From NZQO01 sp964639255 (lineage in GTDB: Bacteria; Bacteroidota; Bacteroidia; Flavobacteriales; Flavobacteriaceae): a DNA stretch of 64,000 bases. Shown here in pieces: positions 31,527 through 41,503 of the stretch. Below the pieces are notes generated by a model that worked only from the letters and a program-made list of their open reading frames with translations, was not told the origin of the DNA and did no database searches. The translations under genes were made by a program, and so were the position numbers. The stretch is taken from positions 1-64,000 of the forward strand of contig CAZXDP010000001.1 in the NCBI GenBank assembly GCA_964639255.1, written 5' to 3'. Each line of letters begins with the position of its first letter. Within the stretch, counting starts at the first letter, position 1.

Positions 31527-34500
31527 TTACTGTTTTTTAATTTGTAAACGGGTTGCAATATCGTCGAAGGCAATTTCGGTACCATTGCCAAGATTTGCCT
31601 CAAATTGCAACGTTTCGGTTAAGGTTTCTTGTTTAATGTACGAAAGATTCTCGGTTACCGCGGGCATTAGATTCTCATCCTCTTGGATGGTAATCGCTAC
31701 CCTATCGGTCACTTCAAAACCAGCGTCTTTTCTTATATTCTGAATTCTGTTGACCAGCTCTCTTGCGATGCCCTCATTCTTGAGCTTTGGGGTAATGGTT
31801 ACGTCGAGGGCCACGGTAATGCCGTTGGCATTTGCGACCAACCAACCCTCAATATCGCGGGAGCTGATAAGAACGTCATCGAGGGTCAAGATAGTATCTT
31901 TTCCGTTAATATTGACAGAAATTTCACCTTCTTTTTCCAAAGTCGCGATTTGCGATTGACTGAAATTGGCGATGGCAGCTGCCACCTGCTTCATATCTTT
32001 TCCAAATCTGGGTCCCAGTTTCTTGAAATCGGGTTTTATCTGTTTTACCAAGATACCCGAACCTTCATCTATAAGCTCGAGCTCCTTGATATTTACCTCA
32101 GATTTTATCAAGTCGGCAACCTCCTCAATCTCCTTTTTCGTGGCCTCATCCAACACCGGAACCATAATTTTCTGAAGTGGCTGGCGCACCTTGATCTTTT
32201 CGCGCTGCCGCAACGAAAGCACCAGTGAGGCAATTGTTTGCGCGCGCTGCATTTTACGTTCGAGCGTTTTGTCTATATACCGCTGGTCGGCCATTGGGAA
32301 ATCGCTCAAATGAACCGACTGCGCTCCTTGCAGTACCACACCCGCGGTAAGGTCGCGGTACAACCTATCCATAAAGAACGGGGCTATGGGAGCACCTAAC
32401 TGCGCTACCGTAACCAAACAGGTATAGAGTGTTTGGTAAGCCGAAATTTTATCCTCTCCATAACTGCCCTTCCAATAGCGCCTTCTGCTTAAGCGCACAA
32501 ACCAGTTGCTCAAGTTTTCCTGTACAAATTCTGAAATAGCCCGGGCCGCCTTGGTAGGTTCGTAGTCTGAATAAGCTTCGTCTACCCTTTGAATAAGGGT
32601 ATGCAATTCGGAAAGGATCCACCTGTCGATCTCTGGACGTTTGGCCAACGGAATATCTGCTTCGGCATATTCAAAACGATCCAAGTTAGCATATAGGCTG
32701 AAAAAACTGTAGGTATTGTATAGGGTTCCGAAGAACTTATTGCGAACCTCACCGATACCCTCGCTATCGAATTTTAAGTTATCCCAAGGATTGGCATTGC
32801 TTATCATATACCAACGCGTAGCATCGGGCCCGTAGGTGTCTAATGTTTCGAAGGGATTTACGGCATTACCCAGGCGCTTGGACATTTTGTGGCCGTTCTT
32901 GTCGAGCACCAAGCCATTAGACACTACATTCTTGTACGCCACATCATTAAACAACATCGTAGCGATGGCGTGCAGGGTATAGAACCACCCACGAGTTTGG
33001 TCGACGCCCTCTGCGATAAAATCGGCCTTTCGCCAAGTTTGCTCTACCTTTTCCTTGTTCTCAAAAGGGTAGTGCCACTGGGCGTACGGCATACTGCCGC
33101 TATCGAACCAAACATCAATCAAATCGGCCTCGCGACGCATGGGTTCCCCACGTTCTGAAACCAGTACGATACCGTCTACGATATTCTTATGGAGATCTAC
33201 CTGAGCGTAGTTTTCTTCGGAATTATTGCCAACCTCAAAGCTTTCAAAGATATCTTTCTCCATGAAACCAGCCTCTACAGCCTTTTTCATTCCGTGCTTC
33301 AATTCTTCAATAGAACCGATGCATATCTCTTCCTTTCCATCCTCGGTACGCCAAATTGGAAGCGGGATGCCCCAATATCGCGAGCGGGACAGATTCCAGT
33401 CGTTGGCATTGGCAAGCCAATTGCCAAAACGACCTTCACCGGTCGCCTTAGGCTTCCAGTTTATTTTTTGGTTCAGCTGGTGCATCCGGTCCCTAAATTC
33501 GGTCACCTTAATGAACCAGGAGTCTAAGGGATAGTAGAGTATGGGCTTATCGGTTCGCCAACAGTTGGGATAGCTGTGTACATATTTCTCAACGTGAAAT
33601 GCCTTGTTCTCCTCCTTTAGCTTTATAACAATCTCAACATCTACAGATTTCTCTGGAGCCTCACCCTCTGCATAATATTCGTTTTTCACATATTTGCCGG
33701 CAAGCTCGCCCATTTCAGGCCGGAATTTTCCCTGTAGGTCAACCAATGGTACTAAGTTGTCGTTCTCATCTTTAACCAACAGGGGCGGTACTTCGGGAGT
33801 GGCTTCCTTCGCCACCTTGGCATCGTCTGCACCAAAGGTGGGCGCGGTATGCACGATACCGGTACCGTCTTCGGTAGTAACAAAATCACCCGCAATGACC
33901 CGGAAGGCATTTTCAGGGTTTTCATAAGGTTTTGCATAGTCGAGCAATTGCTCGTAGCGAATGCCTACCAGAGCGGCACCTTTACATTCCTTTAAAATAA
34001 CATAGGGTATTTCCTTATCCCCTTGGGTGTACCCTTTTAGTATTTCTTCATTCTCTACGAACTTGTATTTTCCTGAAAATTGCGACTCAACTAAATTCTT
34101 AGCCAAGATTACGTGAATGGGCTCAAAAGTATATTGGTTGAAGCTCTTTACAAGCACATAGTCAATATTGGGTCCTACGGTGAGTGCGGTATTGCTAGGA
34201 AGCGTCCAGGGAGTGGTGGTCCAAGCAAGGAAATAGATGGTATTACTCACCTCCGCAAGAAAATCGGGCAAAGTACTTGCCACCGCCTTAAACTGCGCTA
34301 CGGCAGTAGTATCGGTAACATCTTGATAGGTGCCCGGCTGGTTTAGCTCGTGCGAGCTAAGGCCGGTTCCTGCCTTGGGAGAGTAGGGTTGTATGGTATA
34401 GCCCTTGTACATAAGGCCTTTGGTGTATATCTCTTTCAATATCCACCAAACAGTTTCCATATATTTTGGCTCGTAGGTTACATATGGGTCGTCCATATCT

Positions 34501-34931
34501 ACCCAATACCCGTAACCTTCGGTTACTTTGTTCCACACGTCGGTGTAGCGCATCACCGCCTTACGGCATGCTTCGTTATAGGCCTCTACCGAAATTTTCT
34601 TCCCAATATCTTCCTTGGTGATGCCGAGTTCCTTCTCGACCCCCAATTCGATGGGCAAGCCGTGGGTATCCCAACCCGCCTTGCGGTCTACTTTGTAACC
34701 TTTTTGGGTCTTATAGCGGCAAAAAATATCCTTAATGGCTCGCGCCATTACGTGGTGGATGCCCGGTAGCCCGTTGGCAGAAGGCGGCCCTTCAAAGAAT
34801 ACGAAAGACTCATTTCCCTCTCGAATGGAAATACTCTTCTCGAAAATTTGGTTTTCTTTCCAAAACGCGAGTACCTCCTTGCCCACTTCGGGAAGGTCCA
34901 ATGTCTTATATTCCTTAAATTTCTTGCTCAT
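31527..34931 (-). CDS. ileS: Isoleucyl-tRNA synthetase
   Basis: Class I aminoacyl-tRNA synthetase of 1134 residues charging tRNA-Ile. The HIGH-type motif appears as PPSANGLPGIHHVMARAIKD (about 49-68), the editing (CP1) domain carries LAWTTTPWTLPSNTAL (about 232-247), and the KMSKS motif is KMSKRLGN (about 690). The C-terminal part has the anticodon-binding domain and a long DUF5915-type extension (VEVEDVLISSRDIEGWLVANANGI style, about 1035-1060), which places it in the eukaryote-like IleRS2 group by length. Genes for dksA-like protein follows at 2 bases. Confidence 0.97.
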   Translation of the reverse strand: MSKKFKEYKTLDLPEVGKEVLAFWKENQIFEKSISIREGNESFVFFEGPPSANGLPGIHHVMARAIKDIFCRYKTQKGYKVDRKAGWDTHGLPIELGVEKELGITKEDIGKKISVEAYNEACRKAVMRYTDVWNKVTEGYGYWVDMDDPYVTYEPKYMETVWWILKEIYTKGLMYKGYTIQPYSPKAGTGLSSHELNQPGTYQDVTDTTAVAQFKAVASTLPDFLAEVSNTIYFLAWTTTPWTLPSNTALTVGPNIDYVLVKSFNQYTFEPIHVILAKNLVESQFSGKYKFVENEEILKGYTQGDKEIPYVILKECKGAALVGIRYEQLLDYAKPYENPENAFRVIAGDFVTTEDGTGIVHTAPTFGADDAKVAKEATPEVPPLLVKDENDNLVPLVDLQGKFRPEMGELAGKYVKNEYYAEGEAPEKSVDVEIVIKLKEENKAFHVEKYVHSYPNCWRTDKPILYYPLDSWFIKVTEFRDRMHQLNQKINWKPKATGEGRFGNWLANANDWNLSRSRYWGIPLPIWRTEDGKEEICIGSIEELKHGMKKAVEAGFMEKDIFESFEVGNNSEENYAQVDLHKNIVDGIVLVSERGEPMRREADLIDVWFDSGSMPYAQWHYPFENKEKVEQTWRKADFIAEGVDQTRGWFYTLHAIATMLFNDVAYKNVVSNGLVLDKNGHKMSKRLGNAVNPFETLDTYGPDATRWYMISNANPWDNLKFDSEGIGEVRNKFFGTLYNTYSFFSLYANLDRFEYAEADIPLAKRPEIDRWILSELHTLIQRVDEAYSDYEPTKAARAISEFVQENLSNWFVRLSRRRYWKGSYGEDKISAYQTLYTCLVTVAQLGAPIAPFFMDRLYRDLTAGVVLQGAQSVHLSDFPMADQRYIDKTLERKMQRAQTIASLVLSLRQREKIKVRQPLQKIMVPVLDEATKKEIEEVADLIKSEVNIKELELIDEGSGILVKQIKPDFKKLGPRFGKDMKQVAAAIANFSQSQIATLEKEGEISVNINGKDTILTLDDVLISSRDIEGWLVANANGITVALDVTITPKLKNEGIARELVNRIQNIRKDAGFEVTDRVAITIQEDENLMPAVTENLSYIKQETLTETLQFEANLGNGTEIAFDDIATRLQIKKQ

Positions 34932-35147
34932 AACCTGTTGCCTTTCAATAAGGACGCGAAATTACGCAATTTTGAATAAAAAGGCTATGGTGGGCCGAAT
35001 GAAATTCTGGCAATCCTTGGTTTCCATTTCCATTATTGGATCGACCTTTAAATGAGATTATCTTCGTAGCTTTATCACTCGATTTCAACTTCTTAAATTC
35101 GCGTTGGGGCGGATTGTGGCGCCGTATACATTTAGTAAGGTTTTTAT

Positions 35148-36929
35148 ATGAAAAAGTTTCGGTCTATAGGACTATATCTGTTGGTGTTGCTTCCGTTGTT
35201 TTCTTGTGAGCGGAAGGAAGAGGTCGATTTGATACTTAGTGATGTTGCCGTGGTTGATGTCCTTTCTGGGGAAATCCGTACCCATCGTGACGTTATTATT
35301 TCCGAAGAAAAAATCATCGCGATATACGAACACGATTCCGATAGACCCCACCATGCGGTAATCGAGATTCCTGCTGCCGGACAATACGTTATTCCCGGTC
35401 TATGGGATATGCATACCCACACTTGGTGGGGATACGACGACTTCTTCCCGCTTTTAATCGCCAATGGCGTAACGGGTATACGCGAAATGTTTGGAGATAT
35501 TAAAGCGGTGAAGATTATACGAGATAAAATAGCCATGGACTCCCTGCTAGGGCCGGAAATTGTAACCGCCGGACCCATTATAGATGGTGTGCCTGCACTT
35601 TGGCCAGAATCTGCCATAGCAGCAACCCCGCAAGAAGGAAGGGAATTGGTGCGGCAACAGTTTCGGGACGGGGCCGATTTCATTAAAGTCTACTCGTACC
35701 TCGACCGGGAAACTTATTTTGCCATTGCCGACGAATGTCAGAAATTGGGTATCCCCTTTAGCGGGCACATTCCCGACAAAGTAACGTTGGAGGAAGCTAT
35801 TGAAGCCGGCCAGCACAGTTCTGAACATTTTCTATCCCTTTTGGAATACTGTTCTGCACAACACAAATATTACTATGAAGTTATAAGGGGACAACGAGAG
35901 GACACCCTTCTCACGGGCGAAAAGGGCTTTATTAATACGATGGCCTTCTTGCAAGAAAGTTTTAGCCCACAACGATTGGATTCGCTTATACAGCTTGTAG
36001 GTCAAAGCGATTTATGGATTTGTCCTACTTCCACGGTAAATCGCGCTTTTGCCTATATCGATACAACACAGTACAAGAAATTCGAGCACCTCACTTATAT
36101 GCCAGATTATGCCGTTCGCAATTGGGACCCGCAGGAACAGCCGTGGTACACGAGCAAAACAGCAGAAGATTTCAAAATATGGAAAAACTGGTACCACCTG
36201 GGCCTAAGCACCATGAAGCCCATGCTGGATGGTGGGGTTAAATTTTTGGCAGGAACCGACTATCCAAACGCCTATACCTATCCTGGGTTTAGTCTACACG
36301 ACGAATTGGAGATTTTCGTTGAAGCTGGCTTTACCAATTTACAGGCACTGCAGACAGCCACGATCAATCCGGCGAAATATTTAAACAGGACCCATGAATT
36401 GGGCACCATAGAAACCGGCAAACTGGCCAACTTGGTACTTTTAGAGAGAAATCCCCTCGAATCGATTTCGAACACAAAGACCATTAGCGGTGTGGTGCTT
36501 CGCGGACGCTATATTTCTTCGGAAGAAAATAACAAGCGTATCAAACGGATGGCGAAAAAACATACCCGCCCTAAAATTCGAGAGGAACTCTTACCCATTG
36601 TACTGAAGAAAAATGTTGCCGCCGCCATAGCACATTATAAGAAACTGCGCGAGACAGAACCCGATGCCTTCAATTTCGACGAGGAACAACTCAATACGCT
36701 TGGCTACGACTTACTTACTATGAAACGCTGGGACCAGGCTCTCGCCATATTTCAATTCAACCTCGCCCTGCATCCCGACTATGCCAATGGGTATGACAGC
36801 CTAGGCGATGCTTACCGTTCCAAAAAAGATACCGTGAAGGCCCTTGCGGCCTACCAAGAGGCAATCGAAAGGGGAATGGGCGATGTTACTCAAACAAAAC
36901 TGGACAAACTACAAGGTCAACGAGAATAG
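35148..36929 (+). CDS. Amidohydrolase lipoprotein with C-terminal TPR repeats
   Basis: A 593-residue exported metal-dependent hydrolase of the amidohydrolase superfamily. The lipoprotein signal ends in LLVLLPLFSC (Cys at about 20). Metal ligands are recognisable: HTHTW (about 91-95), the Lys in DFIKVYSYL that would be carbamylated, His in PFSGHIPD, His in SSEHFLS and Asp in LAGTDYPNAYT. The C-terminal 110 residues form TPR-like helices (LNTLGYDLLTMKRWDQALAI, NGYDSLGDAYRSKKDTVKAL). Related enzymes include prolidase-like and imidazolonepropionase-like hydrolases; the substrate is not known. It is monocistronic. Confidence 0.87.
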   Translation: MKKFRSIGLYLLVLLPLFSCERKEEVDLILSDVAVVDVLSGEIRTHRDVIISEEKIIAIYEHDSDRPHHAVIEIPAAGQYVIPGLWDMHTHTWWGYDDFFPLLIANGVTGIREMFGDIKAVKIIRDKIAMDSLLGPEIVTAGPIIDGVPALWPESAIAATPQEGRELVRQQFRDGADFIKVYSYLDRETYFAIADECQKLGIPFSGHIPDKVTLEEAIEAGQHSSEHFLSLLEYCSAQHKYYYEVIRGQREDTLLTGEKGFINTMAFLQESFSPQRLDSLIQLVGQSDLWICPTSTVNRAFAYIDTTQYKKFEHLTYMPDYAVRNWDPQEQPWYTSKTAEDFKIWKNWYHLGLSTMKPMLDGGVKFLAGTDYPNAYTYPGFSLHDELEIFVEAGFTNLQALQTATINPAKYLNRTHELGTIETGKLANLVLLERNPLESISNTKTISGVVLRGRYISSEENNKRIKRMAKKHTRPKIREELLPIVLKKNVAAAIAHYKKLRETEPDAFNFDEEQLNTLGYDLLTMKRWDQALAIFQFNLALHPDYANGYDSLGDAYRSKKDTVKALAAYQEAIERGMGDVTQTKLDKLQGQRE

Positions 36930-37059
36930 TTAGTGTATGTTAAAAGAACATATTCTATGCCAACTTTAAGTTCCTTTTGGGGATACTTTATGAAATTTTT
37001 GGCGAAGTAACATTTTGCTTATCAGTATTTTGAGAGGAAACTTGCAAAAAACTACAACC

Positions 37060-37842
37060 ATGAGCAACAAAAAGAAGAATTTCGCCCGCTTTGGCGTGGC
37101 CACAAAGGGAATTGTCTATTTTTTAATTGGAGGCCTTACTGCTTTGGCGGCGTTTGGGCAGGGCGGACAAAAATCTGGGAGTGATACCGCTTTGGATTTT
37201 ATCGCGCAGCAATCGTATGGCCGTATCTTATTGGCCATTACCGCCCTTGGGTTGATAGGATATGTATTTTGGCGCTGGTATCAGGCCTTTGCAGATCCCA
37301 AGAACAACGGCACCGATGCCAAGGCGATGGTTAAACGCGTAAGTTATTTTGGCAGTGGTGTGTTCTACGGAATTTTAGCCTACTCCGCTTTACAACGAGC
37401 AATGGGAAACGGCGGATCTGGCAGTGGTGGCGGGAATTCGCTGTTTCAGAAAATGTTCAATTCAGATTATGCTATGGCATTTGCCATCATTATTGGGGTC
37501 ATTCTGGCCGGTAAGGCAATTTATGAATTCTATCAAGCCTACTCCGGCAAATTTCGAGAGGAGGTTGATGAGGCCGGTCTAGATCCAAAAGCCCAAGAAG
37601 CCGTAATCAAATCGGGTAAGGTAGGTTTTACCGCGCGGGGCATTGTTGTAGCCATTATGGCATTTTTAATGTTTCGTGCCGCCTTTAGCGGAAATATGGA
37701 TCAAGTTGGCAAGACGGATGCCTTCAGCTACTTGCAAAACGAATTTGGAACCGTAGTGATGGGAATCATCGCCCTTGGATTGGTAGCGTATGGCGTATTT
37801 ATGATGATTAAGGCAAAGTACAGCAGTTTGGCGGTAGATTAA
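37060..37842 (+). CDS. DUF1206 membrane protein
   Basis: A 260-residue integral membrane protein of the DUF1206 family, built from three repeats of a two-helix unit. The family motif recurs as ARFGVATKGIVYFLIGGLTAL, KRVSYFGSGVFYGILAYSAL and GKVGFTARGIVVAIMAFLMF. The ATG at 37060 gives the usual N-terminus SNKKKNFARFG; an upstream TTG would add 15 residues. A Gly/Ser-rich loop (GNGGSGSGGGNS) lies near 125. No function is established. Its stop codon overlaps that of olsF by four bases. Confidence 0.88.
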   Translation: MSNKKKNFARFGVATKGIVYFLIGGLTALAAFGQGGQKSGSDTALDFIAQQSYGRILLAITALGLIGYVFWRWYQAFADPKNNGTDAKAMVKRVSYFGSGVFYGILAYSALQRAMGNGGSGSGGGNSLFQKMFNSDYAMAFAIIIGVILAGKAIYEFYQAYSGKFREEVDEAGLDPKAQEAVIKSGKVGFTARGIVVAIMAFLMFRAAFSGNMDQVGKTDAFSYLQNEFGTVVMGIIALGLVAYGVFMMIKAKYSSLAVD

Positions 37843-39671
37843 CCTTGGGTATCTTCCAGGTCGCTGTCCTTCCCACCGTTGGCGTATTTTTGTTCCAATT
37901 CAGCCTGAAATTCTTCCATAACGGGTTTGACGGTGCTTTCGGGCAGGTCGGCAATGCGGATGTACATTAAACCGTCGATGGCATTATTAAACAGCGGATC
38001 TACGTTGAAAGCTACCACCTTGGCATTTTGCTTTATGTATTTCTTAATGAGTACCGGTAAACGAAGGGAACCGGGTTCCACCTCATCGATTATCTTATCG
38101 AATTTGTTCAGGTCGGCTTCGCTTTCATCGAAAATGAAGTCCTTATCGGCATCTTTCAGCTTCACCTTATATTCCTTCTTCGGATTGATGTATTGTGCCA
38201 CGTAAGGATCGTAATAGTTCGATTTCATAAACTCGATCATCAAGCTCTTGCTAAAATCCGAAAATTTATTGCTAATACTAACCCCTCCAATAAGATAGCG
38301 ATGTTCGGGATAGCGCAAGGTGGTATGGACAATTCCCTTCCAAAGAAGGAAGAGCGGCATGGGGCGCTGTTGGTATTCCCTAATAATAAAGGCCCTTCCC
38401 ATCTCAATGCTCTTGCTCATCATGGGGTAAAGCTCTGGCTCGAACCGAAAAAGATCTTGGAGATAAAAACCGTCGATGCCAAATTGCGGAAATATTTGCG
38501 AGCCCAGGCCCATTCGGTAGGCGCCGGCTATTTTCTTCGCGTCGTTATCCCACAGAAACATATGGTGGTAATACGTATCGAACTTATCCAGATCGAGCGA
38601 ATTATTGGTGCCCTCGCCTACCTCTCGAAAGGTGATTTCACGTAACCTTCCCAACTCGCGCAATATTTGCGGAATACGGTCTGCTTGTGCCAAGAAAACC
38701 TCGTAGTTCTTACTAATAAGCAAGCGCTTCTCATCGTTGCGCAGGGCGTCGATTTCCCGTTCCATTACTTCTGTTGCAATGGGACCCGCAATCTTTTTGG
38801 GTGGTTTTGAAATTTTTAGCTGTTTGGGCAGCGGATTCAAGCCCTTTTTCTTCTGAAATGGGTTGGCCAGTACGTATGTTTTCTTCCGAAGGAAATTCGT
38901 AAAATCCTCCAGCGACGCATGCTCAGCCTGGTCAGCTACCGAAATGGGGTGCCCTATTCGCACCTTGATGACACGCTGTTTTTGGGTGAGCAGTTCAGAG
39001 GGCAGCTTGGCGGTGCGCAAGGTGTCGCTCAATTTGGCCAACCTATAGAACAACTTGCTGTTCTTCGCATGAAAATATATGGGTACGACGGGCACTTCGG
39101 CCTTTTTTACCAATTTCATAGCGGCCACCTCCCAAGGCTTGTCTACCACCAGCCGCCCATCGCGATAGGTGGATACTTCCCCGGCCGGGAAAATACCAAG
39201 AGAATGTCCCGCCTGTAAGTGAGCCAGGGCATTTTTGAATCCCGCGACACTGCTCTTGGCGTCCTTTCTATCTTCAAAAGGGTTTACCGGCATTACGTAG
39301 GGCTTCAAGGGCTCGATACGGTGCAGTAGAAAATTTGCGATAATCTTGAAATCTGGACGGTGCTCTAACAACAACTTTAACAGCAAGATACCGTCTATGC
39401 CGCCAAGCGGGTGGTTTGAGATAGAAATAAAGGGGCCTGTCTTGGGGATGCGCTTTAAGTCTTCTTCTGGAATTTCAAACTTGATCTCAAACTCGCCCAA
39501 GAGTGCGTTGATAAACTCTAAATCACTTAAGTGCTTGTTGCGATCGTAAATTTGGTTAAGGGTATTAATGTTGAGCACCTTCATCAAGGTCCAGCCCAAA
39601 GAAGTGCCCATAAAGCCGAATTTATCGACATTGATAGCCTTGGCCACCTCCTTTGCATTCACTAATCCCAT
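37839..39671 (-). CDS. olsF: Bifunctional acyltransferase, OlsF-type aminolipid synthase
   Basis: A 610-residue two-domain protein. The N-terminal domain is a PlsC-type O-acyltransferase (SISNHPLGGIDG with His87 and Asp92; FPAGEVSTY at about 160). The C-terminal domain from about 310 resembles the OlsB/hemolysin-type N-acyltransferase (ITFREVGEGTNNSLDLDKFD, HHMFLWDNDAKKIAGAYRMG, SIEMGRAFI, LLWKGI, YLIGGVSISN). This fused architecture matches OlsF, described for Serratia and Flavobacterium johnsoniae, which makes ornithine lipids; glycine-lipid synthesis is the alternative. Such phosphorus-free aminolipids are typical of Bacteroidota membranes. It has its own promoter and is convergent with DUF1206. 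Confidence 0.85.
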   Translation of the reverse strand: MGLVNAKEVAKAINVDKFGFMGTSLGWTLMKVLNINTLNQIYDRNKHLSDLEFINALLGEFEIKFEIPEEDLKRIPKTGPFISISNHPLGGIDGILLLKLLLEHRPDFKIIANFLLHRIEPLKPYVMPVNPFEDRKDAKSSVAGFKNALAHLQAGHSLGIFPAGEVSTYRDGRLVVDKPWEVAAMKLVKKAEVPVVPIYFHAKNSKLFYRLAKLSDTLRTAKLPSELLTQKQRVIKVRIGHPISVADQAEHASLEDFTNFLRKKTYVLANPFQKKKGLNPLPKQLKISKPPKKIAGPIATEVMEREIDALRNDEKRLLISKNYEVFLAQADRIPQILRELGRLREITFREVGEGTNNSLDLDKFDTYYHHMFLWDNDAKKIAGAYRMGLGSQIFPQFGIDGFYLQDLFRFEPELYPMMSKSIEMGRAFIIREYQQRPMPLFLLWKGIVHTTLRYPEHRYLIGGVSISNKFSDFSKSLMIEFMKSNYYDPYVAQYINPKKEYKVKLKDADKDFIFDESEADLNKFDKIIDEVEPGSLRLPVLIKKYIKQNAKVVAFNVDPLFNNAIDGLMYIRIADLPESTVKPVMEEFQAELEQKYANGGKDSDLEDTQG

Positions 39672-39718
39672 ACGGTTTCGGTTGTTTAGTTACGGCAGGT
39701 TGTATTTTGCCGTCTGCA

Positions 39719-39726
39719 CAAATATA
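39719..39726 (-). promoter_or_regulatory. -7 element of olsF
   Basis: Minus-strand TATATTTG matches TAnnTTTG exactly, 47 bases before the ATG at 39671 and just after the end of the aspartate kinase gene, so olsF is probably transcribed separately. Confidence 0.5.
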
Positions 39727-39742
39727 GCGAAACCATTTAACA

Positions 39743-40999
39743 CTATTCCTTGATGACCAGTTGGACGGTTTCCCGGCTTTCCTGTTTCAGAAGTACGTTC
39801 TTGTTTTCAATGAGGGCCCTAATTTCCTCCGGCTGCGAATGTCTAACCGTATAGAGGGTAACCCCTTCGTTCCATTTTACCTCAAAATTGGCCCTTAATT
39901 TCGCCAACAAAGGATTTAGGTTGTCGAATTTATTGTCTACGCATACCGAAAAGCTAATGGCCGAATTTTGGATCAATTCCACCTTCATTTTATATTCGTG
40001 CAACCATCGAAATACCTCGCTTATACTGTCTTCCATTATAAAACTGAAATCGAGCGACGACAGGGAAATAAGCACCTGGTCTCGTTTTAAGATAAAGCAC
40101 GAGGTCATGGGGTCTAGCGCCACGCCCTTGCCCACACAGGTACCGGCTTCCAAGGGCGCTAAAAAAGATTTTACGTACAATGGAATTTCCTTTCGCTGCA
40201 ACGGTTGTAGTGTTTTGGGGTGAATTACCGAAGCCCCGTAGAATGCCAATTCGATTGCTTCTCTATAGGAAATATGGTGTAACAGTGTTGTGTCGGAAAA
40301 ATACCGCGGATCGGCATTGAGCACCCCAGGCACATCTTTCCATATGGTAACACTGGCTGCGTTGAGGCAATAGGCGAATATAGCCGCGGTATAGTCGCTT
40401 CCCTCGCGACCCAAGGTTGTGGTAAAGTTGTTTTCAGATTCCGAACCAAGGAAACCTTGTGTAATCGTTATTTTTGAAGGTGCAACCTTGTTGACGATAT
40501 GCAACTGGGTTTGTTCCCAATCAACCTTGGCATCCCTGTAATTTCCGTCGGTCTTAATGCAAGATCGAACATCGAGCAAGGTGTTTTCCAATCCTTCGGA
40601 AGCGAGATACGTGGCCACAATTGCACTAGATACAAGTTCTCCATACGAGACGACCTGGTCGTACACATAGGCGTGGTTTTGCGATTTGGTGCTTGCCAAG
40701 AAACGCTTCATCTCCAAAAACAGTTCTTTTACCCTTCCGAAGATAGGGTGGGCGGTATTGGGAAATAGATTCGACAAAATATCATGTTGGTAGTCATACA
40801 CCACCTGCACCGATGCCTCTATGTTTTCTGGACTCCTGAAGTAATCGGTCACCACTACCTCGAGGGCGTTGGTCATTTTACCCATGGCCGAGACCACGAT
40901 CAACAACTCTTTCTCTTGGGTGGTCTTTATCACTTGGGCCACATTTTTTACGCCCGCGGCATCTTTAACAGAGGCTCCACCAAATTTGAATACTTTCAT
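39743..40999 (-). CDS. lysC: Aspartate kinase
   Basis: Phosphorylates L-aspartate at the start of lysine, threonine and methionine synthesis. It has 418 residues. The kinase fold opens with VFKFGGASVKDAAG (about 3-16), and the substrate/nucleotide region is TLGREGSDYTAAIFA with DVPGVLNADPR. The C-terminal third carries divergent ACT-like regulatory domains. The monofunctional form lacks a homoserine dehydrogenase domain. It follows the GNAT gene with a 14-base gap on the same strand and is presumably co-transcribed from the divergent promoter shared with fbp. Confidence 0.94.
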   Translation of the reverse strand: MKVFKFGGASVKDAAGVKNVAQVIKTTQEKELLIVVSAMGKMTNALEVVVTDYFRSPENIEASVQVVYDYQHDILSNLFPNTAHPIFGRVKELFLEMKRFLASTKSQNHAYVYDQVVSYGELVSSAIVATYLASEGLENTLLDVRSCIKTDGNYRDAKVDWEQTQLHIVNKVAPSKITITQGFLGSESENNFTTTLGREGSDYTAAIFAYCLNAASVTIWKDVPGVLNADPRYFSDTTLLHHISYREAIELAFYGASVIHPKTLQPLQRKEIPLYVKSFLAPLEAGTCVGKGVALDPMTSCFILKRDQVLISLSSLDFSFIMEDSISEVFRWLHEYKMKVELIQNSAISFSVCVDNKFDNLNPLLAKLRANFEVKWNEGVTLYTVRHSQPEEIRALIENKNVLLKQESRETVQLVIKE

Positions 41000-41013
41000 A
41001 ATTGTAATGCTTC

Positions 41014-41487
41014 CTAATTAATGTAGCGACGTAACGAATGTTCGTCCATATGTACCACGTGCCAATCGCGTAGTACTTGGGCACCGGTGCGCTCGTAAAA
41101 CCGAATGGCACCCTCGTTCCAGCCCAGCACCTCCCATTGCACCCGTTTTACTTGGTGCTGCCTGCCATAGGCCATGACTTTTTGGTAGAGGGCCTGGCCT
41201 ATTCCTTTTCCGCGGTGCGACTGGGTTACTATTAAATCTTCCAAATGAAGGACAGGTCCTTTCCACGTAGAATACCTAAAATAGACCAGGGCCATCCCCA
41301 CCACACGGATGTCAGTTTCGGCCACAAAACAATAAAATTTAGGATTCTCACCAAAACCGTGCTGTTGCAGTTCGGTCACGGTAACTTCAACCGCATCGGG
41401 TTCTTTTTCATAAATTGCCAGTTCTCTAATCAGTTCTAGAACGGCAGGCATATCTTCTTTTTTCGCATCTCGAATGGTAAGCGGCAT
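41014..41487 (-). CDS. GNAT N-acetyltransferase, diamine acetyltransferase-like
   Basis: A 157-residue acetyl-CoA-dependent acetyltransferase. The ATG at 41487 starts the usual PLTIRDAKKEDMPAVLELIREL; an ORF extension of 11 codons upstream would run through the promoter. The acetyl-CoA binding loop is SHRGKGIGQAL (about 90-100), with VLHLEDLIVTQ before it and GWNEGAIRFYERTGAQ after it, the arrangement seen in spermidine/diamine acetyltransferases. The true substrate is unknown. It is the first gene of an operon with aspartate kinase and lies back-to-back with fbp. Confidence 0.87.
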   Translation of the reverse strand: MPLTIRDAKKEDMPAVLELIRELAIYEKEPDAVEVTVTELQQHGFGENPKFYCFVAETDIRVVGMALVYFRYSTWKGPVLHLEDLIVTQSHRGKGIGQALYQKVMAYGRQHQVKRVQWEVLGWNEGAIRFYERTGAQVLRDWHVVHMDEHSLRRYIN

Positions 41488-41503
41488 CGTTTTGGTTTTG
41501 AAG

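Noticed and set aside
31683..32228. 181-codon open frame opposite ileS
   Set aside because: IleS is complete over this stretch; the antisense frame has no homology I can see.
34932..35147. Search for RNA genes or riboswitch in the ileS/amidohydrolase gap
   Set aside because: No T-box-like, tRNA-like or stable structure was visible; the gap holds only AT-rich promoter-type sequence.
35144..35683. 179-codon open frame opposite the amidohydrolase gene
   Set aside because: The amidohydrolase frame carries all metal ligands; the antisense frame is Ser/Ile-rich with no motif.
36920..36960. AT-rich inverted repeat after the amidohydrolase gene
   Set aside because: TATGTT/AACATA with flanking AGAATA/TATTCT forms a weak hairpin without GC stem or U-tract, so it is not called a terminator.
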